Origin: Monodelphis domestica
Taxonomy: Eukaryota > Chordata > Mammalia > Didelphimorphia > Didelphidae
Assembly (NCBI RefSeq): GCF_027887165.1
Contig: NC_077230.1
Span: forward strand, 347,071,989-347,135,988
Direction: 5' to 3'
DNA length: 64,000 bases
A program made the position numbers and the translations under genes. The notes below the pieces were generated by a model. It was not told the DNA's origin. It saw nothing but the letters and a program-made list of their open reading frames with translations, and did not search any database. This document shows, in pieces, positions 34,625 to 47,393 of the stretch. Numbering within the stretch: position 1 is the first letter of the stretch; each line of letters begins with the position of its first letter.

Positions 34625-34760
34625 GCATTGAATGTCGGAGCCAGGAGCGTCCTGAGAGATCAAATAGTCTAACCCCATATTCAGCAGGGGAGAAAACTAA
34701 GCCTTAGAGGGAGGAATCCTTGGCCCAGTGTCACACAGTGCTTTAAGTGGCCAGATGAGC
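34625..34760 (-). repeat. MIR-like SINE
   Basis: Antisense pieces caaatagtctaaccccatat, agaaaactaagccttagagg and cagtgtcacacagtgc. Confidence 0.6.
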
Positions 34761-35500
34761 TTTGAAAGCTTCAGATTCACTCTTACTCCTTTGGGATTTC
34801 TTGGTGAAGCTGGTTTAGAGTTAGAGGAATGGGCTTGATCATCATCTGCTGTCTGGAACTGGCTGGAGGGAGCTGGGGAAGGGCAGCTTCCAAAAGATTA
34901 GGGGATTGGAGGTGGGAGCAAGGGATTTGGCCTGGGAATAGGACCTGGCCTAGGACCAAGAGCCAGGACAGAATGGGTAGTGATTACAGTGCCATCTTGT
35001 GACTGGCCTAAAAAATATGTCTGTAAAGGTAGCAGAAGATTCTGTATGGGATCTGGCCTTAAATTAAATGGAAGGATTTTCTTTTTGGCTTCTGGATCCC
35101 GTTTTGATGGAATCCATTAATCAGTAGTATATTTCCTCTTTCTTATTTCCTCATTTAGCTCATCTACACCTTTTCCAAAGGGACAAAAAGGTACCCAAAA
35201 TAAGTCAGTGAGACAGTTCCCACCAGTTCAAAAATCAGAACTGTCTACCTTGGTCCACTGATCATCCCAAACATTGGCAACAAATGCCTCTTTCTTTACA
35301 GGCATGTATTAGCCGTTTTGGTTTCAGTGTCGGTGATTTGGGATCTCAGTTTCTTCTTCAATCAATAGCATAATATTTGTAAAGCACTTGGCACAATGTG
35401 GAACAATGGCACTAGATGGTAGACAGTTCTGACATTCCAGGTTCTGTGTTCTAAGTTCCCCTCCAGTTATGACATTCTACATTGAAGGTTCCCTTCCAAC
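34760..35500. other. No feature recognised
   Basis: Unassigned intergenic sequence without repeat landmarks or plausible exons; the next 200 bp (35,500-35,700) carry an L2 3'-end-like tail (agtagaatgtaagttctttg). Confidence 0.45.
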
Positions 35501-35743
35501 ACTGACATTTTCTAGCTCTATGAACCGTAGGACCAACTCACATGCCATTTCTAACAGGAAGCCTTTACATATTGTTTCCCTCCAAGTAGAATGTAAGTTC
35601 TTTGAGGACAAAGCCTGTTTTTGGATTGTCTTTGAGTATCATGTTTAGCATAGCATAAATACCTAAAAGGTATTTAATAAATGCTTATTAAGATTGAATT
35701 GGATTGGAATTAAACCTTAGGGTTAAGGAGTCATCTAATGATT

Positions 35744-35793
35744 ATTCTCTCTCTCTCTCTCTCTGTCTCTGTCTCTGTCTCTGTCTCTTTCTC
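35744..35793. repeat. (CT)n / (CTGTCT)n microsatellite
   Basis: Short run of ctctct followed by four ctgtct units and tctttctc. Confidence 0.9.
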
Positions 35794-35959
35794 TTCCTCT
35801 TTGAGAACACTGGGTGATGCTGGACTGGAAAGAGCTACAAATAGGGGACATGTGGGGGATGAGGGAGGTTGGGGCATTGGGCTGGGCTACCCCTGGGGGC
35901 ACTTAGTTTTATTTACATTGACTCTTTTCTAAGAGGGTGCCAGGGTGCTTCCTGCTCTT

Positions 35960-38035
35960 CCCCCCCCTTGTTTTTATTCTTTGCTATTTTTAATATAGTA
36001 TTTACTTTTACTTGCATTCTTTTCTTTTTAAATTTTGAATTCCAAAATCTCACCCTTCCTTCCCCTCTCCCACCCACTAAGAAGACAAGCAATACGATAT
36101 AAATTAATTACACATGTGAAATCATGCAAAACATTTCTATATTAGCCATATCACAAAAAAGCAAAAAAAGAGAGAGAATTATGCTTCAATTTATACTTAA
36201 AATTTTCTCTGGAGAGATAGCATTTTTTCTTCATGAGTCCTTTGGAATGGTCTTGGATCATTTTATTGATCAGAATAACCAAATCTTTCACAGTTGATCA
36301 TTGCAAAATTGCTATTACTTTGCACAATGATCTCCTAGTGCTTCTCACTTCATTTTGCATTAGTTTATCTAGGTCTTGCAATATTTTTCCTGAAATCACC
36401 CTATGAAACAGTAGTATTCCATCACAGTCACATACCACAACATGTTCAACCATTCCCTGATTGATGAGTATCCTCTCAATTTCAAAGTCTTTGCCACTAC
36501 AAAAAAGCAACTCTCAATATTTTTGTATATACTGGTCGTTTTCCTTTTTCTTTGATCTCTTTATGATATGGTGGTGGTTTCTGGGTAGCACAGTTCGAAA
36601 ATCCTTTGGGCATAGTTCCAAAATGTTCTCCAGAATGGTTGGACCAATTCACAACTCCACCTAACAGTTCATTAGTATACCTATTTTTCTTCTTCCCCAT
36701 AGCATTTGTCATTTCTTCTAAGTGTGGGATGGTTTCAGTTATTTTAATTTGCATTTCTCTTATCAATAGTAATTTAGAGCATTTTTCTATATGATTATAA
36801 ATACCTTTGATTTCTTCTGAAAAGTTCCTGTTCATATCCTTTGATCATTATTATTAATTGGGGAATGGCTCTGATTTTTAAAATAAATGTGACTTCAGTC
36901 CCCCAAATATTTGAGAAATTAAGTCTTATCAGAGAAACTTGATGTAAATTTTTAAAATATTATATTGTTTATGCACCTTTTAACAAAATATAGTTTTCCT
37001 GATTAAATCCAGTTTTGCTTTTGCTTTGAGATCATGATTGCTAACCTTGATTTTTTTTTTGTTAACTTTAGCTGAAGCATTATAGATCATAGTAATCTAG
37101 TCCTTTTTTTTTTCCAACTCTGTGTCTTTCTGTTTCAAGTATGTCTCTTGTAAATAACATATTATTGGATTCTGGTTTATAATACATTCTGCTTTCCATT
37201 TCCATTTTATGGATGAGTTCATCCCATTCAAATTCACAGTTATAATTATTGTATTTTCCCCTTCATTCTGTTTCTTCTATTGATTATTTTCTATTTTTAC
37301 CCCATCCCTCTTCAAAATTCTATTTAGCTTCTGACTACTGCCTTCCTTAATCTGCCTTCCTTTTTATCATCTCCTCTACCCTCATATCTCTTATTCCTTT
37401 TCTTTCTTATTTCTCTGTTGGGTAAGATATATTTCTACACCCACCTGAGTATATATATTCTTTCCTCTTTGAATCAATTCCAATAAGAGTGAGGTTCAAG
37501 CATTCCTTATTCACCCCTTTCCATTATCCCCTCCACTATATAAACTCTTCCTTGCAAGCCTCTTTTGTATGAAAAAATAATTTCCCCTTTCTACATCTCC
37601 CTTTTCCTAGTTTGTATCTCTTACCCCTTCATTTTTTTTTTGGAGATTACCTAACAATATAGACTCACATGCATGCCCCATGTCCATGTAAACTTTCAAA
37701 CTGTCCCAATAATGATAAAGTTCTTAGGAGTTCCATGCATTATCTTCTCATATAAAGAGTTTTACTTTTTGAGTCTCATGATTACTCTTTCATATTTACC
37801 TTTTAATTGCTCCTCTTGAGTCTTATGTTTGAATATCAAATCTTCTCTTTGGTTCTGGTTGTTTTATCAGGAATTCTTGAAAGTCCTCTATTTCATTAAA
37901 TATCCACTTTTTCCCCTGAAGGATTATACTCATTTTTGGTAGGTAGGTTGTTCTTGCTTGTAATACTAGATTTTTTACCTTCCAGAATATCTTATCAGCT
38001 CCTAAGGATTCAGTTAATATTTCTTTTATTTTTTA
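35960..38035 (-). mobile_element. LINE-1, antisense, internally deleted
   Basis: Read on the minus strand, 35,960-36,990 is an L1 3'UTR plus ORF2 C-terminus (plus-strand landmarks: agtcctttggaatggtcttg, catagttccaaaatgttctc, cagaatggttggaccaattc). From 36,990 to 38,035 comes a different, more 5' L1 segment (plus-strand landmarks atcatgattgctaacc, ttcatcccattcaaattcac, ttcccctgaaggattatact). The ORF2 centre that should lie between is missing, so the copy is rearranged or a composite of two insertions. All reading frames are broken. Confidence 0.75.
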
Positions 38036-40085
38036 ACTCATTCCTTTTACTCTTTTCTCAGTTACATATAGACATGATTTTTTAGCAATTGCCTTCTGAC
38101 TTTTTACAACTCAAATTTTCTGCCTCCCTCCTTTTCCTTCCCCCTCCCCATGTGGCAAACAATCTGATATTTGCAGTACAAATTTTCCTATTCTTCACGT
38201 TATGAAAGAAGACATATATAATACACATAAGAAAACATGAAGAAAATAAGGTAAGAAATGGCATGGTTCCATTTGCATTCATACTTTGACAGTTTATTCT
38301 ATGACTGTGGATAGCCCTTTTCATTATGAGTCCCTTGGGATTGTCTTAGCTCCTTGCATTACCATTAATAGTCTTTCATAGTTGATTATCATATAATATT
38401 TCCATTAGTGTATATAATCTTCTCCTGGTTATTCACTTTGCATCAGTTCATACATCTTCCAGATTTTTCTAAAATCATCTTGTTCATCATTTCTTCTGCC
38501 CCCATAGTTTTGTATTATAACCATGTTATACTACAACTCATTTAATCAATCCTCAGTTCATGGACATCCCTTCAGTTTCCAATTTTTGTCAAATGAAGAA
38601 AGAAGCTACTAACATTTTTGTACAAATTTGTACAGATTCCCTTCTCTATTATTTCTTTGGGATACAGACCTAATAGTAGTATTTTTCGGTCAAAGGGTAC
38701 TTATAGCCTTTTAGACATATCTCCAAATTGCTTTCCAGAATGGTTGTATCAGTTAATACTTCCACCAACAGTGTATTAGTGTTTCAATTTTCCCACATCT
38801 CCATCAATTATTTTTCTTTTTTGTCATAATAGCCAATCTGACAGGTGTGATGAGGCATTTCAGAGTTGTTTTAATTTGTAATTCTCTAATAAATAGTGAT
38901 TTGGGCTATAGATGTTTTGGATTCCTTCATCTGAGAACTGCCTATTACCATCCTCTGACCATTTATCAATTGGATTATAAATTGTATTCTTATACATCTG
39001 ACTCAGTTCTCTCTATATTTGAGAAATTATGCCTTTGTCAGATATACTTGCTATAAATTACCCCCCCCCCAGCTATTTGTTTCCCTTCTAATCTTGGGTG
39101 CATTGATTTTGTTTGCATAAACCCTTTTTAATTTAATGTAATCAAAATTATCCATTATACCTCTTGTAATGTTCTCCATATCTTGTTTGGTCATGAATTC
39201 TTCCTTTATCCATAGTTCTGACAGGCAAACTATTCTGTGTTTCCCTAATTTGTATCGCCCTTTACTTTAAGATCAAGTATCCATTTTGATTTTATCTTGG
39301 TATATGGTGTGAGATGTTGGTCTATGCCTAATTTTTGCCATACTGTTTTCAGTTTTCCTGCAATTTTTGTCAAGTAGCGAATTCTTCTTCCAGATGCATG
39401 GATCATATCATATGTAAAAAGTGATAATTTTGTTTCTTCATTACCTATTCTAATTCCTTTAATTTCTTTTTCTTCTCATTGCTATAGCAAGCATTTCTAG
39501 TATCACACTGAAAAGCAATTATACTTCACCCCTGATCTTATTGGGAAGGCTTCCAACCTATCTCCATTACAGATGTTTGCTGATGTTAAGTCAGCTGTTT
39601 ATCATTCTAAGGAAAGCTTAATTTATTTCAGTGTTATCTAATTTGCTTTTATAAGCAACAGGTGCCATATTTTTTTCAGAGTTTTTTTCCCCCAGCTAAT
39701 AGTTTTCCTAATATTAAACCATCCTTGCATTTCTGGAATAAATCCCACCTGGTCATAGTGTAGGATCCTTGTGATATATTGTTCTAATTTGCTTGCTAGT
39801 GTTTTATTTAAGATTTTTGTGTCAATATTCATTAGGAAGATTGATCTACAGTTTTCTTTCTCTGTTTTTTCTCTTTTTAGTTTAGGTATCAGTGCCATAT
39901 TTGTGTTATAAAAGGAATTTGGTAAGAATTCCTTTTTCGTCTATTTTCCCAAATAGTTTATATAATATTGGAATTAATTGTCCTTTGATGTTTGGTAGAA
40001 TTTGCTTGTGAATCCATCTGACCCTGGGGATTTTTTCATTGAGGTTTGTTTAATTTCTGTTTTCAGTTAACATTTCTATGCAGCT
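38036..40085 (-). mobile_element. LINE-1, antisense, second truncated copy
   Basis: A second set of L1 3'-end landmarks occurs at 38,100-38,900 (gagtcccttgggattgtctt, atcccttcagtttccaattt, ttccagaatggttgtatcag). It then continues into ORF2 sequence to about 40,085, where an antisense ORF2 segment reads ...[40 protein letters not shown] at 39,640-39,900, the reverse-transcriptase region after the active-site-containing palm. Frameshifts and stops are common. Confidence 0.8.
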
Positions 40086-40250
40086 AATTCTCATATCTAT
40101 GAGTCCAGCCCTAACCTCCAACCTTAAAACTTCAAATGCCTGCTGGACATCTCAAACTAGATGCCAGTAGACATCTTACTCTAAAAAAAAGTGCTAAAAC
40201 AAAAATGTCCTAAAATGAACAATTTTTTCTTTCCTTTCTTCCTTTTTTCC

Positions 40251-40445
<195 letters not shown>

Positions 40446-40641
40446 TTCTTCTTCTTCTTCTTCTTCTTCTTCTTCTTCTTCTTCTTCTTCTTCTTCTTCT
40501 TCTTCTTCTTCTTCTTCTTCTTCTTCTTCTTCTTCTTCTTCTTCTTCTTCTTCTTCTTCTTCTTCTTCTTCTTCTTCTTCTTCTTCTTCTTCTTCTTCTT
40601 CTTCTTCTTCTTCTTCTTCTTCTTCTTCTTCTTCTTCTTCT
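40446..40641. repeat. (TTC)n, i.e. (GAA)n, microsatellite of about 65 units
   Basis: An uninterrupted TTC trinucleotide run of about 196 bp, directly joined to the TTTC tract. Long (GAA).(TTC) DNA is known to form intramolecular triplexes. Open reading frames here are poly-Lys/Phe artefacts. Confidence 0.98.
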
Positions 40642-40684
40642 TTTCTTCTTCCTCCTGCTTCTCCTCTTCTTTCTCCTCCCCCCT

Positions 40685-40830
40685 TCTCATACCTTTTGTC
40701 TTAGAATTGGTATGACTTGATTTCAAGGCAGAAGAATGGGAAAGGCTAGGCAATGGGGGTTAAGTGACTTGTCCAGAGTCACACAACTAGGAAGTACCTG
40801 AGGTCAGATTTGAGCCTGGCTCACCCTTTC
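40685..40830 (-). mobile_element. Partial marsupial CORE-SINE next to the TTC tract
   Basis: Antisense copy; its pyrimidine-rich tail end (ccttttgtcttagaattggt) directly borders the TTC repeat, so the microsatellite probably grew from the SINE tail. The 5' end is missing. Confidence 0.82.
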
Positions 40831-40854
40831 ACCTTCAGTATTCCAGATCCTAGC

Positions 40855-41090
40855 TCGAATTGCACCTGCTCTAAGAAGCCTATGCTAGTGCATTCACTTT
40901 AATGTTACTTCAGTGTATCCTGTATGTATACCTTATTTGTATATTGCTATTGGTGGGTCATCTCCCCCATTAGATTGTGAGCTTCTTGAGGGCAGGGATT
41001 ATTTTTCTTCTTGTTGTTTTTGCCTTTCTTTGTACTCTTAGCACTCAGCTCAGCACCAGATAGATAATAGGCACTGAATACACATTGACT
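40855..41090 (+). repeat. L2-like LINE 3' fragment
   Basis: Contains tgcacctgctctaagaagcc, attagattgtgagcttcttg and ctcagctcagcaccagatag. Confidence 0.7.
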
Positions 41091-41593
41091 GACCCTGGCT
41101 CTTCCAAAAGGTCTGGGGGGAGGAAGGCCAGATAATTATCATCTCTGCCCTCACCCCTCTTTTCTGCTACCTTCTAGGATTCTTCCTTTTTCCTCATTGC
41201 ATTTTCATGGATTCTATTTGTTTTTTGCACTACAGGTAACATCCGGATATCCTCCCTTTTCTTTTTCCACCATTCTATTGAAACTTTCCCCATAGAAAGG
41301 AAAGTGGTTTAAGGAAAACTAAAGGGGGGAAAAACCAATAAGAGCTATCCCAAATATAAATAGGATGGGAGGTCCTGGTTTCCTATTCTCTGGAGGTCTT
41401 CTGACCAAGGCTGAATGACTTCCAAGTATTTTGCAGAGATCTTTTGTTTGGTTATGAAGTAGCTTCCATCTGAGGTCCTTTCCAGCTCCGAGAATCTGTG
41501 GTTTTGTGCCCAACCGTTGGAGGCTGACAAGGTATAGACACTATTCCACACCCTGACCCCAATCTCCCACTTATTGTCAAAACCCATTCATTT

Positions 41594-41767
41594 TTTTTAA
41601 ACCCTTACCTTCCATCTTAGAATCAATACCAGGTATTGGTTCCAAGGCACAATAGTGGTATTGGACTAGGCAGTGGGGGTTAAGTGACTTGCCCAGGGTC
41701 ACACTGCCAGGAAGTGTGTGAGGCTTTGAACCTGACTCTCAATCCACTGAGCCACCCAGTTGCCCCA
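41594..41767 (-). mobile_element. Marsupial CORE-SINE
   Basis: Antisense copy, flanked by aacccattcatt and aacacattcttt, with a small deletion in the core (gtgtgaggctttgaacctga). Confidence 0.9.
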
Positions 41768-41799
41768 TAACACATTCTTTACAGATGAGGAAATTGAGG

Positions 41800-42900
41800 C
41801 TCCAAGAACTTAATTGAGCTGCTGGAAGTCCCATAGTTAGTAGCTAGCTGGGACTGAAACAGAGATCCTGGGACTCCAAATGCAGCGATCTTTGCATTTC
41901 ACCCCACTTTTTACTGCCTCATGGGGAGGGGAGGTGACCTTTCACAATGATCAGGAACAGCCTGTTGTCTTCCCCCTTGATATGAATCCCCTCTGTGCTA
42001 TCCCTGACAGCTGGGCAGCCAGCCTTTATTGGAAGCCCGCTAGCAAAGGGGAACTCAACACCAAGGCAGCCCATTTCACTCAAGTAGATCTACTAGGAAG
42101 TTTTCCATTAAGTTTTCCCTAAGTCTGCTTCTCTTAGGCTTCCAATCAATCAGCCAGTCAATCCACAAACTGTTATTAAACATTTCCTCTGTGCCAGCCA
42201 TTGGGACCAGTTTCCAAGCTTTCCTTTCTTCTAGTCTCCAGCTCTTCAAAGCCTTGAGCTAAAGGGATCAATCACAGGTTATTAGGAATTCAGAGTTGGG
42301 AGGGACCTTAGAGATCATTTAACCAGGCCCCTCATTTTACAGAAATGGGAAGAGAGACTCTAAGAGGTCTAGACGAAGGCCTCTTTGTGGAATTCTAGGA
42401 TAAGCTCCGTCAGAGCACTGGGGATATTTTTGAGTGGAGAGGCCTCAGAAAGAGAAGATGCTCGGCTGAAGAGCCTGAAGATGCCAGCATCCTTCCTGGG
42501 ACACCAGCCTAGTGACCTGTGGGGTCCCCTGCTAGCCTTCTGGAGTCCTTAATCTTCTTCTGAACTCTGCACCTGACATAGCTTTCTCCAGAAAGCGATT
42601 GCCATTCCACTCATTGCATCCCCCATTTCCACGCCCTTCCCAGGGTGCTCATTTGGGCCAGTGAATCCTGTTTGGTCTTTGCCCTTTGTGAATACTATTT
42701 CATGAAGTCTCAGCACAGGTAAACAGCCGTTTCCATTGCCTCTTATTCCTTGTCTCTCCTGATCTTCAAAGTTCTGTGCCATCCCATGGAGCACATCATT
42801 TCTCCTGGGCTTATGGAACCTCAGCTGTGTTATCCATCAGCCCAAGTAGGATATGCTTGTAAAGTCAAGGCTTAGCCAGGGAATTGGGTTGAATGAGTCC
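41800..42900. other. Mostly unassigned intergenic sequence
   Basis: MIR-like pieces occur at 41,770-41,880 and 42,280-42,365. An 81-codon antisense open frame at 42,549-42,794 has no recognisable protein match. Confidence 0.45.
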
Positions 42901-42907
42901 AATTACA

Positions 42908-43165
42908 GGCAGATAGTGGCTCAATGGATAGAGCACTGGAGTCAGGAAGGCTTGAGTGCAAATCTGGCCTCAGATAGTAATTGTATAACTCTAGGCAAGT
43001 CACGTTGTCCCAAGTGAGTGCAAACCTAGTTGTGTGACCCTGGGAAAGTCACTTAACCCTGTTGACCTCAGTTTACTCATCTGTAAAATTAGTTAAAGAG
43101 GGAAATGGCAAACCACTTCAGTGTCTTTGCCAAGAAAACCCTAAATGGGATAAGGAAAAATAACA
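42908..43165 (+). mobile_element. Longer marsupial CORE-SINE (MAR1-like)
   Basis: Sense copy with ggcagatagtggctcaatgg, tgtgaccctgggaaagtcac, gacctcagtttactcatctg and gtctttgccaagaaaaccct. The core is partly duplicated (two 'caagtcac/aaagtcac' blocks about 60 bp apart). Confidence 0.88.
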
Positions 43166-43371
43166 ATTCTAGTTGTTAGGAACCATCCTTTAACTTAATT
43201 GTGTTTTCTATTCATCCTTCTGTGTTGAGAGAGTGTCATAGGGTTGTTAAAGCGTGAAGGGATCTTAGACTCCAGAACATCATAATTGGAAGGGGCATTA
43301 GAACACAGAATGTCACAGATGAGAAGGAACCTTAGAACACAGAATGGCAGGAGAAATCACCTCATCCAGGA

Positions 43372-43570
43372 GTTCTTACTCTTTTGTGTGTCATAGACCC
43401 CCACGAGAGTCAGTCTTAGTGAAACCTGTGAACCTCCTTCTCAGAATTTAGGTTTTTAAATAATTGAAGGAAATACCAAATTTTAGTGAGAGGTGAGTGA
43501 AAATAAGTTGTGATTTGTTTCCCAATCCAAGTTCATGGAACCTCTCTGACATCTACTCACAGGCTTTACT
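43372..43570 (+). mobile_element. DNA transposon remnant, TIR family A
   Basis: Starts aggagttcttactcttttgt and tcatagacccccacgagagt, and ends ccaagttcatggaacctctc, as in the 33.9-kb copy. Confidence 0.55.
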
Positions 43571-43589
43571 CTTTATAGCCAATCTTCAA

Positions 43590-43990
43590 AGTCCCATCAA
43601 GTCTACCTTTGCAACATCTCCTGTATAGACCCCTTCTCTGTTTGGACACTGCCACTCTCCTGGTGCAGGATCTCATCACCTCCAGATTACTGCAATCTGA
43701 TTGGTCTCTGTGTCTCAATTCTCTCTCCATTCCAGTCTATCTTGCACTCTGCTGTCAAATTGCCCCTTCTGAAGTGTGCCTCTGACCATATCATTCCTCT
43801 ATTCAATAAACTCCAGTGGCTTCCTCTCACTGCCATGATCAAATATAAATTGTTTGACTTTTGATCAAATATAAATTGTTTGACTTTTAAATCCCTTCAT
43901 AACTTGATCCCCTCCTACCTTTTCATGCTTCTTTTCCTCACTCTCCACCCCACATACGCTCTGATTCAGCTTTTGCTAACTGTAATTATT
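43590..43990 (+). repeat. L2-like LINE 3' region with a short tandem duplication
   Basis: Contains ctgcaatctgattggtctct, gtgcctctgaccatatcatt and ccagtggcttcctctcactg. The 25-bp unit around gatcaaatataaattgtttg is duplicated in tandem at 43,836-43,888. Confidence 0.6.
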
Positions 43991-43999
43991 TAGTAATCT

Positions 44000-44530
44000 A
44001 ATTCTTCTTTTAAAAATGAATTTGCATATCAAATGCCCTGTTTGCTTCTGCTTTATCTTGAAATTTTATTTGAAAAAAAATTCCATCTTTTTTTCTCCTG
44101 GTATTTAAGCTCAGCTTTGTAGGATGTAGTATTTCAGCGTTCTTTTCAGAATTTTATATTTTAATATTTCCTTTAGTTTCTCATAATCGGGGACTAGCCT
44201 TGAATAATTTGGACTTTCTCATATTATATGATTGATGCTCTTTCTGTTGGTCATCTACAAAAATTTTTACTTAAAATAAGAGTTTATTGGTTTGATCATG
44301 ATGTTTCTTAGTGAGTTAAATCTGAAGTTTTTCCTCATTAGTAGTCTATAGATGCTATTCATCTCTACTTTGCTTTTTTATTTCCAATGTATCTAGGAAG
44401 TTTTCCTGAATGATTTTTTGAATTATAGCTTTCAAGATGTTTGTTTCATTGTATATTTCTGGGAGGCCTGTTCATCCCTTGACTGTCTGTCTCTTCACGA
44501 GGCACTTTGCTAACCTTGCATTCCTTGCCT

Positions 44531-44581
<51 letters not shown>

Positions 44582-44900
44582 ATGTAGTTATCAGTTACTC
44601 AAAAACCTGGTACCTAGGTGGGTCTCACAATGGTTCAATATAGAGTCACTTTTGCCAGATAGGGTCTAACAATAGGCCAGTCCTCATGATATCCTACTTT
44701 CAAGTGCAGTTCCTTGACTTGTGGAGATCATATGTGTTTTTTTTTTTTTGTCATTTTGATGAGTTTTCTTCTAACTACATTTGTGTTCTAGAAATGTGTT
44801 TTTAAATGTTTTCTTTTTTCAGGAAATCAATGATTTTGGAGTTTTTCCATTGGTTGTTCTAAGTTCTCTACTCTCTTTAATGTCATATTGATTTCATACC
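44000..44900 (-). mobile_element. LINE-1 5'-region-like fragment, antisense
   Basis: AT-rich sequence with plus-strand phrases tttgatcatgatgtttctta, gttttcctgaatgatttttt and atagctttcaagatgtttgt resembling the 5' part of marsupial L1 read in antisense. A (TA)n microsatellite at 44,530-44,583 interrupts it. The family call is from memory and moderate. Confidence 0.45.
44530..44583. repeat. (TA)n microsatellite
   Basis: About 54 bp of TA repeat with single interruptions (atatatgtatat and tattatat). Confidence 0.95.
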
Positions 44901-45019
44901 GACCGTAAGAATTAGCCATTTGATCCACACCGTACTGGATTAAGAACCCACTCTATAGCCTTTGCCTATAAAATACTAGTGAGGGGGAATCAGCTACCTC
45001 TGAAGACAAACCGTTTTAT

Positions 45020-45590
45020 TTCTGTTGGGTTCCAATTGTGAGAAAGTTCTTTCAAGACTAAATCGCCTCTCTGTTACTGCCACCCATTGTTTTTAGCTCT
45101 TTTCTTGGATACCAAGCAGAACAAGTCCAACCTTTCTTCTCTATGACATTGCTACCAAATATTACCATTTTCCCTTTACTTTTTCCTCTTGCGTAGGCTA
45201 AATATCTCCATTTCATTTCATAGGACACCATAAAATGTCATCTCCAATCCATTGCCTCGTCATCCTGCTCCCTGTCTTTTAGATTTCTTCTAGCTCCCCA
45301 GTGACACTCCCCCCAAGTGATGCCCAGCATTCATGTGTGTCCTGACCAGGTAAATGTAGCAGAATTTAGTATGGACGTAATGTATTCTAATTCACTGGAG
45401 AAAGAGTGTTTCATTTTTTTTATCTGCCTCATAATACTGTTGAGCTTGAAGTCCCTTACCCCCTCACAGGCATGTTTTACACTACAGTGTGTCCAAGACT
45501 CATTACCCTCATTCTTCTTTGAGAGCTCTAACTTCTATTCTAACTCATTTACTTTAAAAATTAACTTATTGATCTTTTAAATCATTCTGA
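45020..45590 (+). repeat. CR1/L3-like LINE 3' end
   Basis: Contains cagaacaagtccaacctttc, ttctctatgacattgctacc, ggctaaatatctccatttca, cattgcctcgtcatcctgct and gatgcccagcattcatgtgt, the typical CR1/L3 3' order. Confidence 0.65.
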
Positions 45591-45999
45591 AGGCTTTTGC
45601 AGTTGCTCGTTTCCACTTTTGGCACATAGTAGATACTTCATAAATGCTTGTTAATTGACTGATTGTTTTCTAGGACATGCTTTCTTTTTCTTTAGGAATT
45701 TTCAAGTTAATTTCCTTTTCTTCATAGTAATTATTCATTCCCAATTTACACACTCCCTGACCTCTTTTCTCAACTGTTCACTCCTTTCTCCTTTCTCAGG
45801 CTTTCTAGTTTTTTTCTGTGATGCTCTACTTATACACAATTGGCCTTTCCACTGGGGTGGTCAGGGAGGAGTAGCATCTCTGGTGTGAGGGCTTGCTGGG
45901 CCTTTTCAAGGTTGCTTTGGTGTCCACCTTTCCCCCAACTCTCTAAGAAGCTGTAGCATATTCAGTGGCCACAAGTTGGTAAAATTAAGCCAATAAAAT

Positions 46000-46330
46000 G
46001 GTAACCGACAGGCCTCGGACCCTTTGGTGAATTAGGGAGATGTCTACCCCAAGTATGTGAAGACTTTCCCTGGTGGAATGGGCAGATGAGAACAATTTTC
46101 TCTAATGACTGTGAATTTGGCTGAAGTGTAGTCAGTCCACTGCATCCTGGGCCATCACCAGTCATCTGGACTTTTGTCTTGCCACTGGATTTTGAGATTT
46201 TGGAAGAAAGAGTAAGGCTGACAACTTTATGCCATTCTGCCTCACTTAAATTCAATTTATTCACAAGTCAAGCTATCATCTGTGATGTCATTGGTCCTCT
46301 TCAAAAATGAAGGATGAACAACTCTGTTTT
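46000..46330 (+). repeat. RTE-derived repeat (SINE-like)
   Basis: Contains gtccactgcatcctgggcca, gacttttgtcttgccactgg, agagtaaggctgacaacttt, ttcacaagtcaagctatcat and attggtcctcttcaaaaatg, ending with gaaggatgaacaactc. The end resembles RTE-type 3' ends with AAC tails in marsupial repeats. Confidence 0.55.
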
Positions 46331-47390
46331 GACGCAGACCAGCCCCAATGGACCTCACTCCCATACATGACCCTTCACTTTCCCTCACCCAGACCTCTAG
46401 GTTTGACTGTAATGGAGGACTGGCTACTAAGCCCAGGCATTTATGAGCCTGCACAGCATGTACTAATGCGCTTGGATGATACAATCCCTCATGTGAGAGA
46501 GGATGAGAAACCCATCTCCAAGAGAGTTGGGATGATGGGATAATGGAAGTTCCTTGGAGAAACTTGCTAACCAGCTAGTAAATGGAAGCCCCTTTAACTG
46601 GCTGCTGGGGAATCTTTCAGAGAGCCTTTGTTCTCCTTTACCCTTGCCTCTTGGATGGACCTCTGCTCTTGGTTTGACCCCTGTCCCCGTGGTGACCTGT
46701 GAGAAACGATGCTCTGGGTGAAAAGGCCTTGCTCCTCTCTCTCCAAGGCCAACACGGGGTCTTTTGAACAGTCTTGATTCTTTGTCAGCCTCAGTATTCT
46801 TTTTGGAGAAGTTGGAGACTATAGCCTTGTGCATTTTGAAAGGTCCAAAGGAGGAGCCATTGGACGTTCTCAAGTTGCTATGCTAGTTTTCACAGCAAGC
46901 CTAGCAATAGTTCCTTGAGGATACCAGCAACAGTGCCCCTTTAGAACCTAGCCCAGTGGTGGTGAAGACAAGGACTTATCTAGTGGCACTGGGTCTGAAT
47001 TTGGTGGGACTGGTGCTATGTAGGACCTATGTAAATTCTGATCCCACTCTCCCCAGAGACCAAAGGGGCATAGGGGAAAGTGTGCCTACTGGTATATTGA
47101 GGGGAAATACTTGTTCTTCCATTCTAGGTATATCTTTGAAGTAATCATCCCTTTGTAAAACTGGCCAAATGGTGGGCAACAGTAGAGGGAACTCACCTGG
47201 AATGGAGGCCCAGATGGTGGTATTAAAGAAGAGACATCCCAACCCAAGAAACCCGAGTGGGAATGTAGTAACTTGATTCTAGAATAGTGGGACAAGAGAC
47301 ATTCTCAAGACAACTCCAAAAGGTATCTACAATTGGATTTGTACCGTACCTTTCAATGGACACTTCTGATGGAAGTCCCTTCTGTTTTTG
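46330..47390. other. Unassigned block, possibly repeat-derived
   Basis: About 1 kb without known SINE or LINE landmarks. Phrases such as gaagtaatcatccctttgta and agggaactcacctggaatgg have an LTR-like flavour, but no TG...CA ends were found. A 136-codon antisense open frame (46,463-46,873) lies in it with no recognised product. Confidence 0.3.
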
Positions 47391-47393
47391 TTT

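Noticed and set aside
42549..42794. 81-codon antisense open frame ending CQVQSSEED
   Set aside because: Composition is protein-like, but I recognise no family, and no splice sites or neighbouring exons support it.
46463..46873. 136-codon antisense open frame
   Set aside because: No recognisable domain, no splice context, and it lies in a block that may be repeat-derived.
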